Assembly (NCBI GenBank): GCA_949751835.1
Contig: CATKHK010000024.1
Location: 310,001 to 374,000, forward strand
Direction of reading: 5' to 3'
DNA: 64,000 nucleotides
From: Blepharisma japonicum
Taxonomy: Eukaryota > Ciliophora > Heterotrichea > Heterotrichida > Blepharismidae
The notes below the pieces were generated by a model. The model had not been told where the DNA came from and did not search any database. It saw only the letters and a list, made by a program, of their open reading frames with translations. Of this stretch, positions 53,758-63,066 are shown piece after piece. The stretch's first letter is position 1. Each line of letters opens with the position of its first letter. The translations under genes were made by a program, and so were the position numbers.

Positions 53758-55068
53758 ATGGAAGGCGAAAGAGTTGTTGTAATTGGAGGCGGTATAATTG
53801 GTACAACAACAGCATTCATGCTCAAATATCAAAACCCTAACCTAAAAGTCCTTCTTCTTGACAAATCTCCTGATGTCGCCCAAGATTGTTCACATCAAAA
53901 TGGTGGAGTGCTTACATACTCATTCCATCACCCTTGGACCCGACTTCAGTTCCTTTGGACTGGTTTCAAAGGGATGTTTTCAAGTGAATCATGCTCATCT
54001 ATAAGCAAAAAAGCATTTTGAAACTTTAGTTTCTGGGTCTGGAATACTAGATTCCTTTTCAGTAGCCTCTTCCAAAACTACAATCAAAAAGAGCAAGATA
54101 TACACTTGCTTGGAAAAAGGAGTTACTTATTGCATGAAAGCATTAGAAAGGATTTATCGAAAACTCATAAAGAAGATCTCGATTCTTATTTAGGAAAAGA
54201 TGATGGACTATTAGATGTTATGACTACTGTAAAAAACTTCCAATCATTGAAAAAGTGGGGATTGGAGTTGAACCATAATCATGAAGAAAGAGTCAGAGTC
54301 CATTCCACCAGACAAACTTGTGCAGAAAGTGAGCCAAATTTGAAAGACTGGAGAGGAGAAATCGTGGGGTGCATTAAAAACGAGCTTGAAACTCAGTGTG
54401 CATTTGATTCTTATAGCATGACCAAAGCTTTTGCAAATATTTCAGCTAAATTAGGCGTTGAAATTCTTTATAATGCTGAAGTTACTGAGTTTAAAAAAGA
54501 AGGAAACAAAGTCACAGCTCTTGCTTTAAGTGATGGGAAAATTATTGTAGCTGATAAATTTGTGATATGCAGTGGAGTACACTCAAGAGAGCTAGGAGCA
54601 AAGCTTGGCTGGGCCATTCCTGTATGGCCTGCAAAAGGATACTCTTTTAATGTCAAAACAAATAGGCAACTTAAAACTTCAATTCATTATGGAGGATCAA
54701 ATCCATTTTATTTATGCCCAGTGAAGCAAGGAATCAGATATAGTGGGATTGTAGAGTTTACAACAGTCGATGACAAAGAATTAGATCCTAAAAAAGTTGA
54801 GTACATGCAAAGAACACTAAAAGATATGTCAGGATGAACTGATCTTAAGTTTGAAAACAATTGGGTTTGTTTGAGGCCTGTCAGCAGTGATGACATGCCA
54901 ATTATAGGAAAATTCCCGAAACTTGATAATGTCTTTGTAAATACAGGACACGGAAGCAGAGGATGTATATTTGCGTTTTCATCGGCTGAGCTACTTTCTC
55001 AACTAGTTCAAGGAAAAGTTCCAATTACTGATCCTACACCATATTCGCCTTCGAGATTCTACTTATAG
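53758..55068 (+). CDS. DadA-like FAD-dependent D-amino acid dehydrogenase
   Basis: A 436-aa protein of the DAO/glycine-oxidase family. The FAD-binding Rossmann motif is VVVIGGGIIGTTTAFML at the N-terminus, followed by the acidic end of strand 2 (VLLLDKSPD), then HQNGGVLTYS. The C-terminal part has LRPVSSDDMPIIGKFPKLDN and NTGHGSRGCIFAFSSAELLS, matching DadA RPxTPDGxPxIG and GHGxxGxT. TGA encodes Trp at three positions. It would oxidise D-amino acids to keto acids and ammonia. It is head-to-head with GST copy 3, and its 5' half has a pseudogene copy at 56764. Confidence 0.9.
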
Positions 55069-55816
55069 CTCATAATCTAATTTAAAAATTTCATCTAAAA
55101 CTATTGAAATCATGTGAGTTAAAAAGTATCTTAAAAAAAGGAAAAAAAACTCACCGCGAATTTAATTCTTATGGTATAACCAAAGTTTTGCTAAATTAGG
55201 TATTGAAATTCTTTGTAATCCTGAAGTTACTAAGCTTTTTAAACAAATTTTATATATAGAGACCTTTAGAATTTCGTCTATCAGAGTCGATTTATGACAT
55301 TTAGTCACTATTTTATTCAATTTAAGTGATTAGATCTAATGGCTAAAGCTCGAAATTTATTTATAGCCTAAAATTATTTTATTGATTAGCATTATAGGCA
55401 TGTTTATAATATAAACTTATATTATAAGCCAAAAGACCATTGAGCAAAAAATTTCCTTATTGCTTTCTCTCATAATTTTCAAAAATACAGTTTCATTCAT
55501 TTAGCTTATCATGGGTAAATTATAGTTTTATTATAAATATATGAAAATTTTAATGTATAAGAATTTAAGGCTAATAAAACATATAAAGAAAATAATTGAA
55601 TCAAATTTCCTAGTATCAATGCTGAAAGATGTTTTAAGACATTGCAATTATAATTAAATTGGATTTTAGGGTAATTTAATAAATTTTTCGAGTTTTATTC
55701 TCAAATTATAGCATCTCTTATTTGATTCGCCTAAATGAATGATAGATTTACTTAAATATGGAGCCAATTTTTACTATTAATATTATTGGCCATTTTTAAG
55801 CTGAAACTTACTTAAG
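55069..55816. other. Spacer with oxidase fragment and duplicated segment
   Basis: Just 3' of the oxidase gene is a fragment of its own internal coding region (55148-55245, listed separately). From about 55275 to 55560 the DNA is homologous to 51565-51860. The right end has the TTGGCCATTTTTAAGCTGAA block (55788-55807) at the 3' flank of GST copy 4. No intact ORF. Confidence 0.6.
55148..55245 (+). pseudogene. Fragment of the FAD oxidoreductase gene
   Basis: About 100 nt match the oxidase coding region at about 54396-54500: TTAATTCTTATGGTATAACC, then CTAAATTAGG.ATTGAAATTC and CTGAAGTTAC. A 12-nt piece (the GCAAATATTTCA region) is missing. It begins about 80 nt after the functional stop, so it is the remnant of another tandem oxidase copy. 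Confidence 0.75.
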
Positions 55817-56443
55817 TTAATGATCCTTCTCTTCCCTTGTTGCAAGATAGGCTGTCAAGTTAGGATGACTCTTAAAATTCTCTGCAAATTGAACGAGTCT
55901 AGGAGCACTTGATTCCAAAATAGGTCTTGCTGTTGAAACCTTTTGAGGTCTTAAAAATCCATCATAAAGGAATGCGAAAACTACAAAATCTGCATGGCTT
56001 AAAGAATCACCAACAAGGTGGGTGTTGCTTTCGTTTAGCCTTTTTTCAATAATTCTAAGCCTTTCTGGAAGCTGCTCCTGTATCCATTTTCCAAGTCCTT
56101 CCAAATCTTTATCTATCATATAGAACTTGACATAAATTTGGATGATATCATCTATATACCCAACAAGAGATTCTGATTGATAGCTTGCAAGGAGATCGCT
56201 TGAAATCAGTCCAGCTCTTCTGAGTAAGTACTTTTCGATAGCTCTGGACTGAACCAAGTTGTGTCCATCAATTTGAAGTAAAGGCAATTGGAAGAATTCT
56301 GCAATTCCTGAGGTTTTAGTTTCATTCCAAGTCTCATGGGTATATCTTACGTCCTCAAATTCAAGACCTAAATATTTCAAAATAATTCTTGAGGTTTCTC
56401 CTCTACCGAAAAGATCGAAATAATGAAATCTTATTTGAGACAT
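55817..56443 (-). CDS. Glutathione S-transferase, sigma-like (array copy 4)
   Basis: A 208-aa GST almost identical to copy 3, beginning MSQIRFHYFDLFGRGETSRI. Differences cluster in helices alpha-4/5 (DIIQIYVKFYMIDKDLEGLG against DILQIIIKFMIIDKDMEGLT in copy 3), near the hydrophobic substrate site. The frame is intact although its divergent partner, the oxidase copy at 56764, is dead. So the GST was kept and the oxidase lost after the block duplication. Confidence 0.95.
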   Translation of the reverse strand: MSQIRFHYFDLFGRGETSRIILKYLGLEFEDVRYTHETWNETKTSGIAEFFQLPLLQIDGHNLVQSRAIEKYLLRRAGLISSDLLASYQSESLVGYIDDIIQIYVKFYMIDKDLEGLGKWIQEQLPERLRIIEKRLNESNTHLVGDSLSHADFVVFAFLYDGFLRPQKVSTARPILESSAPRLVQFAENFKSHPNLTAYLATREEKDH

Positions 56444-56763
56444 TTTATTTATTTCAACATGTTGGAGAAATAGATAAGAATAGTTTATTTTTGAATTTTA
56501 TAAATTCATGAAAATATAAATAGAACCTATTTTTATAAATCCTAAAATAAATTTATTTTTTAATACTAGCCTGGAAAAGACTTTTATCTTAAATTGATAG
56601 CATTTTTCTAAGCAGTATCAGCTGAGTTTTTAACCAAAAATTAGGGATTTTTCCAATATTTTTGTCCTAGTGAGTAAAATTAAAATTTATGGTTTCACTT
56701 TTTAAAATAATAAACTTCATATCTTTTAAATAGTTTAATTAATTAAAACTTATAGCAATTTAA
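56444..56763. promoter_or_regulatory. Duplicated promoter region
   Basis: Homologous to 53463-53757 at both ends (see that entry). It still serves GST copy 4, while the oxidase side now leads only into a pseudogene. Confidence 0.45.
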
Positions 56764-57179
56764 ACGAAAGATGAAAGAGCTGCTGTTATCAGAGGCATAA
56801 TAATTCGTAAAACAACGGGCGTTCATACTCAAATATCAAAACTCAAGCCTAAAAGTCATCCTTCTTGACAAATCACCTGATGTTGCTCAAGACTGCTTAC
56901 ATCTGAATGATGGAGTGCTGACATACTCATTCTATCTCCCTTGAACCCGACTCCAGTTCCTTTGGACTGGCTTAATAGAGCTGTTTTTAAGTGAATCATG
57001 CTCATTATCAGTAAAAAAGCATTTTGAAATTTTTATTTATGGATATGGAATACTAGATTCCTTATTGGAAATATCCATCAAAAGAGTACGACATACACCT
57101 ACTTGAAAAAAAGAGCTATTTATTGCTGAATGCATTAGAAAGGATATATAGAAAAATCATAAAATATCTCTATTCTTAG
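56764..57179 (+). pseudogene. Truncated pseudogene of the FAD oxidoreductase
   Basis: About 415 nt align with the first third of the functional oxidase (53758 to about 54190). The start ATG is ACG. The GGGIIG region has changed and contains TAA, and further stops and small indels follow. Well-kept stretches include CATCCTTCTTGACAAATCAC and GAGTGCTGACATACTCATTC. Similarity ends abruptly near 57180, so the 3' two-thirds are missing. The GST next to it (copy 4) is intact. Confidence 0.88.
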
Positions 57180-57544
57180 TGAATTTATTTCTAATTAATG
57201 ATTTTTCAGGATATCCATTTGATTCTTTAAACTATTTAAAACTAAATTTTTGATGACATCTTTATTTGCCTAACACTTTATCTCAAATACATAAATATTC
57301 AAGGAATCTTATTATTAAACTTTCCATCGATCCCTACCATGGCTATCCTCTAAAATTTCAATAAAATCCCTAAAAAATATTCCTTTTTTCCTCATTTTTC
57401 CTCCCATCCTCAAATCTCTCCAGCTCTGCTCCAGCAAAATCTGTGACTGAGACTTCTTTATTAAATTTCATTAAATTTATTGTTTATTCATAATCCTAAC
57501 ACCTATCACTGAGAAATAATTGAAATTCATAGCAATTTAATAGG
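57180..57544. other. Intergenic region with possible short minus-strand ORF
   Basis: Between the pseudogene and the PHD gene. On the minus strand, 57315-57407 is an ATG frame of 30 codons ending in TAA-TAA (MGGKMRKKGIFFRDFIEILE, then DSHGRDRWKV), open upstream for about 17 more codons without another ATG. Its composition looks coding. It could be a small gene or the last exon of a decayed one. Confidence 0.35.
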
Positions 57545-59059
57545 ATGGAACAATATAAGGATTCAAAAGGATGCAATATTTGTGGAAGCTCTGGGTTGAT
57601 TACGATTTGTAGTTTAAAAGGCTGCTCTCAATTGATCCACCCATGATGCTCCAAAAGCTATCATTTCGTAGATCCTGATGCAAATCCTAATGCTCTTATC
57701 TGTAGTTTTCACCAGTCTGATGTCACTAAAAAGGACCTGAGCCGTCTTCCCTTCATAAAGGAAGAATGTAGAAGGATCATTTCTAGCCCAATTTGACAAG
57801 GCGATTTCCGGAACAAGGAATCTCCAACTGCTCTTTGCAATGGGCATTTGTTTTGATATCTTGTATGTATGGATTACTTCCCGCAAGGCCAAGACTTAAG
57901 TTATTTTCCTGATTTTCCTTTAGTCCAGCGCTTCCCTCTTGACTGGAATTTCTCTGAGCCAAAAATGAAGAAAACACGATCCGCAGATAACAATTATGTT
58001 GATTCTTTATTAAAATATTATAACAATGAATTAGAAGAAACGCAAAAACAAATTCATCCAATCAAGCAAGAAGTATTTCAGAACGCATACGAGAGATGAG
58101 AAAAGGAAAACAAAGCTGATGACGAAGAACTTATGAAAAGATATGCATTGATTGAAAAAGAAAATGAAAAAATAAATAATTTGAATGTAAGCGGGGAAAA
58201 AGATAATGACGAAGATGGAGTAAATAGCAAATGCCGACTAAATGTACACATAAAATGCCTAGAGCGGCAAAAGAAAAAAACACTTGATGATCTGTATATA
58301 TTGTGCAGGACTTATGAAAAGTGAGAAAAAGAAAATAAGCCAAGCCACAAAGCAATAAAAAGAAAAAGAACACAAACACAAAAAGCAAATCATTGGAGGA
58401 CTTTTACACCAATTGAAGATTTAAGCTTGGAATATCGAATTCGGCAACACATACATAAAGTAAATATTACACAAGACAAGCCTTTTATCTTAATTTTTAA
58501 TTTGAAAGGAAACACAAGAAAATCAAAGTACAGCTTCTCCCGTCCTCAGTATTTTAATTTACTAGCTCCTGAGGTGATTTTAGAAGATAGAGTGGCAATT
58601 GAAAATAGGTCGCCTGAAGAGTGCTTAAAAAGGTATCAAGATTTATTATTTACAAAAATAAAAAACGATTCTTTGCTGAAAGGCGAAAAAATCTGTATAT
58701 ATCAAGGGAAAGGTTTAGGATTAGAAGAAGCAAAAATTCGACTTAAAAGAGCGAAATATGAAAGGAAGCATGCATTAGGGAAAAGGAAAAAGCAGAAAGA
58801 ATTTGAACTAGCACAGGTTAGCAAGGAAACTTATTGTATATGCAACAAACCTTATTATTATTTACTTCCGAGAAATCCTAAATGGACTGATGAAGAGTAC
58901 GAAACAAAAATCAAAGAAAATGAAATGATTGAATGCACACATTGTCAAAATTGATTTCATCTTGGTTGTGTTGGATATCAAGGAACTGTTGAAGAAGCTC
59001 AAAAAGACGATGCCTGGATATGCAAAGATTGCTCACTCAAGAAAACAAAGTTAAGCTAG
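57545..59059 (+). CDS. Two-PHD-finger chromatin protein
   Basis: A 504-aa frame with at least five TGA Trp codons. The N-terminus (residues ~8-65) is a zinc-binding, extended-PHD-like module: CNICGSSGLITICSLKGCSQ, then HPWCSKSYH and CSFH. The middle is a Lys/Glu coiled coil. The C-terminus (~425-500) is a PHD finger: YCICNKPYYYL...MIECTHCQNWFHLGCVG...WICKDCS, with the Trp of NWFH encoded by TGA. The C..C, C..C, H..C, W.C..C ligand order is complete. This type of PHD finger reads histone H3 tails, often K4me3. A role in nuclear transcription control is inferred. Confidence 0.88.
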
Positions 59060-59658
59060 TACACATATTCCAATATATTATTATAAATCTTCAATTTTAT
59101 GATAACTAGCTGAAATGAATAACTATTACAAATTATTATTCCAAATAAGTTTTACTGAAATATCAAAATGCATATCAATTAATCAGTTGCATTTAATAGA
59201 TATAAAATATTTTTCAATTGGCGGCAAAACATTTATAACTAATAATAAGTTTGCCCAGTTTTTCAGTCTATTTCAAGCTCATTTTTATACTCCTTCCAAA
59301 AGTTTTAACTTATATATCTTCATAAATGTATTTTTCGAAGTAATTTTAAGATAAAAATAAGAGATTATTTGATAAACATTCAATAAGTTTTTAAGTTTCT
59401 TAATGGCGATGATACCCAGAATTGATAAGTACTTAAATCAAAATTCCATATTTATAAATGTTGTGGATTAATGCAACAGTTGAGATATTTCCAAATCTTT
59501 AAGCTCTTTAATCTTTGCGATAGTGTTAAGATCAAATAACTTGCATTTTAAAAAAGGATATTAATTTACAAAGACGTTGAAACAAGAACAAAATACTCAT
59601 TCAACCCGAAATAGATACTTTTTATGCTCAATTAACAGGAATAAAAATTGATTATGAA
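59060..59658. other. Convergent intergenic region
   Basis: An AT-rich gap between the PHD gene and the SWEET gene. A 79-codon plus-strand frame (59115-59354) is present but is Phe/Ile/Asn-rich with no motif, so it is not annotated. No repeat or RNA gene was recognised. Confidence 0.3.
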
Positions 59659-60354
59659 TTAAATATAATGCTTAATTTCATTTTCATTTTCTTTATTTTT
59701 TCCTGAAATTTCTCTGATCTTACTTGCAAGCCTCGAGAAGAGGAAATGAGGCAAAAATCCTTTGGCCCATGCATATATCAAGATCTGAAACAATGAAAAT
59801 AAAAGCCCTAGTAAATTTGGAATAATGATAAATCAGTCATTAACAAGAATCCCATAAATACCCCAAACAGTAGCATTGCAAATTAAAGCTGGAATAATAA
59901 AAATATCAATATATTTATGATCTTTATTGAGTAAAGCTGGCTTAATTTGCTCAATAGGAGCAATATATTGCAATGCTGAGAGTCCTACAGAAAGAAACCC
60001 TAATAAATAGCTAGGAGATAGTTTGAAGATTATCATTGATCCGAAGAGGCAGCAACCAAAATAAATTGAATTAAATTTCAGGGCATCTTTTTTGATTTTG
60101 TGATAAATAATAATATATGTCATTACAAAGCACAAGCCTGAAATATTATTTATAAGTGGGCCAATTAATGACTCTTTAGTTGCATAAAGGCACCAATTAA
60201 GATAATTCATGCTGGCAATGATCAAATAAAGGTGGGAAATTTCACTGAGATCTCTGGTCTTGTTAGCTTTTATAAGAGACGGTATTGGGGTTAAGTTTAG
60301 ACCAAAGGATACAGAAATGCCTATTGTGCTAAAGATGGTTGTAAGATGAACCAT
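59659..60354 (-). CDS. SWEET-family sugar transporter (copy A)
   Basis: A 231-aa protein with seven predicted membrane helices in two MtN3/saliva halves of three joined by one. Repeat signatures: GLNLTPIPSLIKANKTRDLS, then HLYLIIASMNYLNWCLYA in the first half; QYIAPIEQIKPALLNKDHKY, then NATVWGIYGILVNDWFIIIP and NLLG in the second. The Trp in NDWFI is a TGA codon. SWEETs move sugars down their gradient across plasma or organelle membranes. It is a tandem paralogue of the next gene, with 192 nt between. Confidence 0.9.
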
Positions 60355-60546
60355 TTTAATATTAAGAAAAATTATAAATAAGCGTCGCTGTTCTGTTGAT
60401 TTAAAAATTTAATAAGCATAGATATAATTGATTAAATAAATAATAAATGTTTATATAAGCCTCCACAGCTAGCTATAAATAACTTACTAGCATATTTATC
60501 TTGAGCAATGCTAGCGTTATTGCAATTTAAATAATTTAATTAAGGG

Positions 60547-61257
60547 CTAGACTCTCTCAACATTTTCATTTGATTGCATTTTAGCTGGCTGCTCATCAAT
60601 AAGCTGCTCTTTCCCTGACTTTGAATAAATCCACTCAAATAAAGGAAATTTAATATTTCCACGAGCCCAAAAATATGCAATAATCTGAAAAAGTGAAAAT
60701 GTCATCCCTGGGAAATTAGGAGAAATAATAAACCAATCATTCACAGCAAATCCATAGCAAGTCCAAGCCAATGCATTTAGCATCAAAGCAGGTATCACAT
60801 AGATGTCTATGTAGCGATGATTTTTCTCCTTAAAAACGTATTTTAATTGCTCTATAGGCGCCGCATATAGGCAAATTGAGAAATTTAAAGCAATAATTCC
60901 CATAACAAAAGCAGGACAAAGAAAATACACAGCACTTTCAACGCACCCAGAAAAAATTAAAAAAAGAGGGATAAATATTAGTCAATCTCCTTTGATTTTG
61001 TGATAAAAAATAACCCATGACATATCTAAGCATAAACATACTAAATTGTTTATCAAATTACCGATGAGCTGCATTTTTACTGAATAAACAATCCATGACA
61101 TATAATTGAAGGCAGACACGATGAGATATAAATGAGATATTGTTGTAAGATCTTTTGTTTTATTAGCTTTAAGGAGAGATGGAATTGGCATTAGATTGAG
61201 GCAAAAACAAATTCCTATGCCCAGACTACTAAATATTACGGGTAAGTACTCCGACAT
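60547..61257 (-). CDS. SWEET-family sugar transporter (copy B)
   Basis: A 236-aa tandem paralogue of copy A. The same landmarks are kept: CLNLMPIPSLLKANKTKDLT, then HLYLIVSAFNYMSWIVYS; APIEQLKYVFKEKNHRYIDI, then LNALAWTCYGFAVNDWFIIS and PNFPG. The linker helix region is less similar, and the C-terminal tail differs (SKSGKEQLIDEQPAKMQSNE). TGA encodes Trp at residue 92. The orientation and spacing show a tandem duplication. Confidence 0.9.
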
Positions 61258-61605
61258 AATTAATAATTATGATCAATAAAAATTTCATTTTTTTATTTTA
61301 TTAATGAGCAATTGATAAGTGAAAAGCAGATTAATTGATTTTAACAGATATAAAAGCATTATTGATGTTTTCAGCCTATTACTGGTCACCATTCTATTAG
61401 CTTAGTTCTATGAGATATATCAATAAACTTTTAAGCAAAGAAATAAATAAATCTTCTTATTTAACGATTTTTAATGATTTAATTTTTACTTATGCTCTAG
61501 TTTATCCATGTTGTCATTATTATTAAAATTATTAAAAGAAAATTTTCATTTAAAGGAATATTCCAGGTTAATCTATAAGATTTATTTAAAATAATTTTAT
61601 ATATT
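61258..61605. other. Intergenic region, AT-rich
   Basis: A 348-nt gap upstream of SWEET copy B. No ORF, repeat or RNA gene was recognised. Confidence 0.3.
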
Positions 61606-62880
61606 CTAATCTCCTCTCCAATTTTGAGGTGGCACTCCAGCATTCATTTTAGCAAACAGAAGTCTTAGAACCCTTTCTCTATCTTCCCAGTCTAAATCAC
61701 TTAGCTCTACTTTTTCTGAATATGCTTTAGTTTTATTTCCAATTTGAGGCAATTTCCTTAATTTCCCTTCAGCAGTCATTCTTTTCTGGACTTCTTCTTT
61801 AATCTGCTCAAGTGATTCCAAGAAAAATTGCTCTACATCTGACCTTTGATCCAAAATCATCTGTGCAAGGGCTTTCAAGCTTTTAAGCTCTTTTGATCTT
61901 AGCTTCACTTGCTGCCTCAAATTAAGTAGCTCAGAGTCTCTCTCCTGTATTTGTTGATTGAAGTCAAAAACCATCATTTCTTTTTCTTTTTCTGTTTCGT
62001 TTGTAATTTGTGTTAAAGTATTTTCAAGCACTTTTATTTTTTCTTTCAAAGCTTTTATAGTTTTTTGCATTTCACTTTGCTTAGCTGCGCATTCTTCCAT
62101 TTGATTCTGGACTAATTCCAATTCTCTTTTAAGCTGTTTATTTTCTTCCAAAGTTTTTTTCTTATCTCTTTTAATTTCCTCTACCTCTTTTCTTTGCATA
62201 TTCATATCAGCAGCTAAGCTCATGTTTTCATTGTGAACATCTTGCTCTTCTTTTGAAAGCAAGTTTCTTGCTCTGTTAAGAGCGTCAATTTCGAGCTGTC
62301 TGATTTCTTCTTGATGTCGGCTCCTTAACTTTTCTTCTTCTTTTCGATAGTGCTGCTCTATTGTATTTTGCTGTAAAGTTAGCTTTCTATATAAATCATC
62401 TTTTTCGCGTCTCAGAGTTTCGAGCTCTTCATCTATGAATTGCTTGGCTTCTTTAAATTCTTTAATATTTTTTAATTCTGACTGCAATTCTTGTATTTGG
62501 AATTTATAATTATCTTCCTCTGCAGCTCTTGCTTTTTGGATGTCTTAATAAAAATCACAGTTAAGCTGCTCTTTATGCTCTTTCAAAAGAAACTCTCGCT
62601 CTTTTTTAGAGTTTTCTTCTATTTTCGCAATTTCTGAGCTTAATGCAATCGTTTCTTCTGTTTTATCTTCAAGCTCTTTTTGCAGGTGATGAGTTATTGA
62701 GAACTTTTCTTCCTCTAACTCTTTTATTTTTGTTCTTAAATTATAATTTTCATCTTTCCTGAGTAGTAGTTACATTTGCTCAATCCTTTCTCTCAGCTCT
62801 CTAATGGTTTCACGATCTTGGTTTAAATAGTGATCAGGGTTAGGCTCAACTAATATGCGTGGGGGAAGTTTGTCTCCCAT
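61606..62880 (-). CDS. Coiled-coil protein, BBOF1 (CCDC176)-like
   Basis: After removal of two 15-nt introns the protein is 414 aa. It is coiled coil almost from end to end (ELRERIEQMKDENYNLRTKI; ELELVQNQMEECAAKQSEMQ; LRQQVKLRSKELKSLKALAQ). The C-terminus is conserved-looking: LSDLDWEDRERVLRLLFAKM, NAGVPPQNWRGD. A Trp-x-x-(K/R)-E-(K/R)-VLRLLFAKMN ending is, as I recall, typical of basal body-orientation factor 1, which aligns basal bodies in multiciliated cells. That role would suit a ciliate. Other ciliary coiled-coil families remain possible. Confidence 0.75.
62544..62558 (-). other. 15-nt intron with GTGA donor
   Basis: On the minus strand this reads GTGATTTTTATTAAG, phase 1. It is the only one of the ten starting GTG and the only one ending AAG. 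Removal joins KEQLN to YIQKARA and removes an in-frame TAA. A is at position 10. Confidence 0.85.
62759..62773 (-). other. 15-nt intron
   Basis: On the minus strand this reads GTAACTACTACTCAG, phase 2, the only one here ending CAG. Removal joins RIEQ to MKDENYN. A is at position 10. Confidence 0.88.
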
Positions 62881-63066
62881 TTTATATTCAAATAAGGATG
62901 AATTGCAAAAAACTTAAAAATTTGTATGGGAAAATTTAACTGATTACTTATTATATTTTCTAACTTTGATTCAGATACTCAATTATTATTTTAAAGATTT
63001 TTAACCAAAATATTATTTTTAATCCAAAAATTAATTTCAGCCTACACATAAACTTAAAATTCAGAA

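Noticed and set aside
59115-59354. 79-codon plus-strand ORF between the PHD and SWEET genes
   Set aside because: Composition is Phe/Ile/Asn-rich as expected of translated AT-rich DNA, with no motif or neighbour support.
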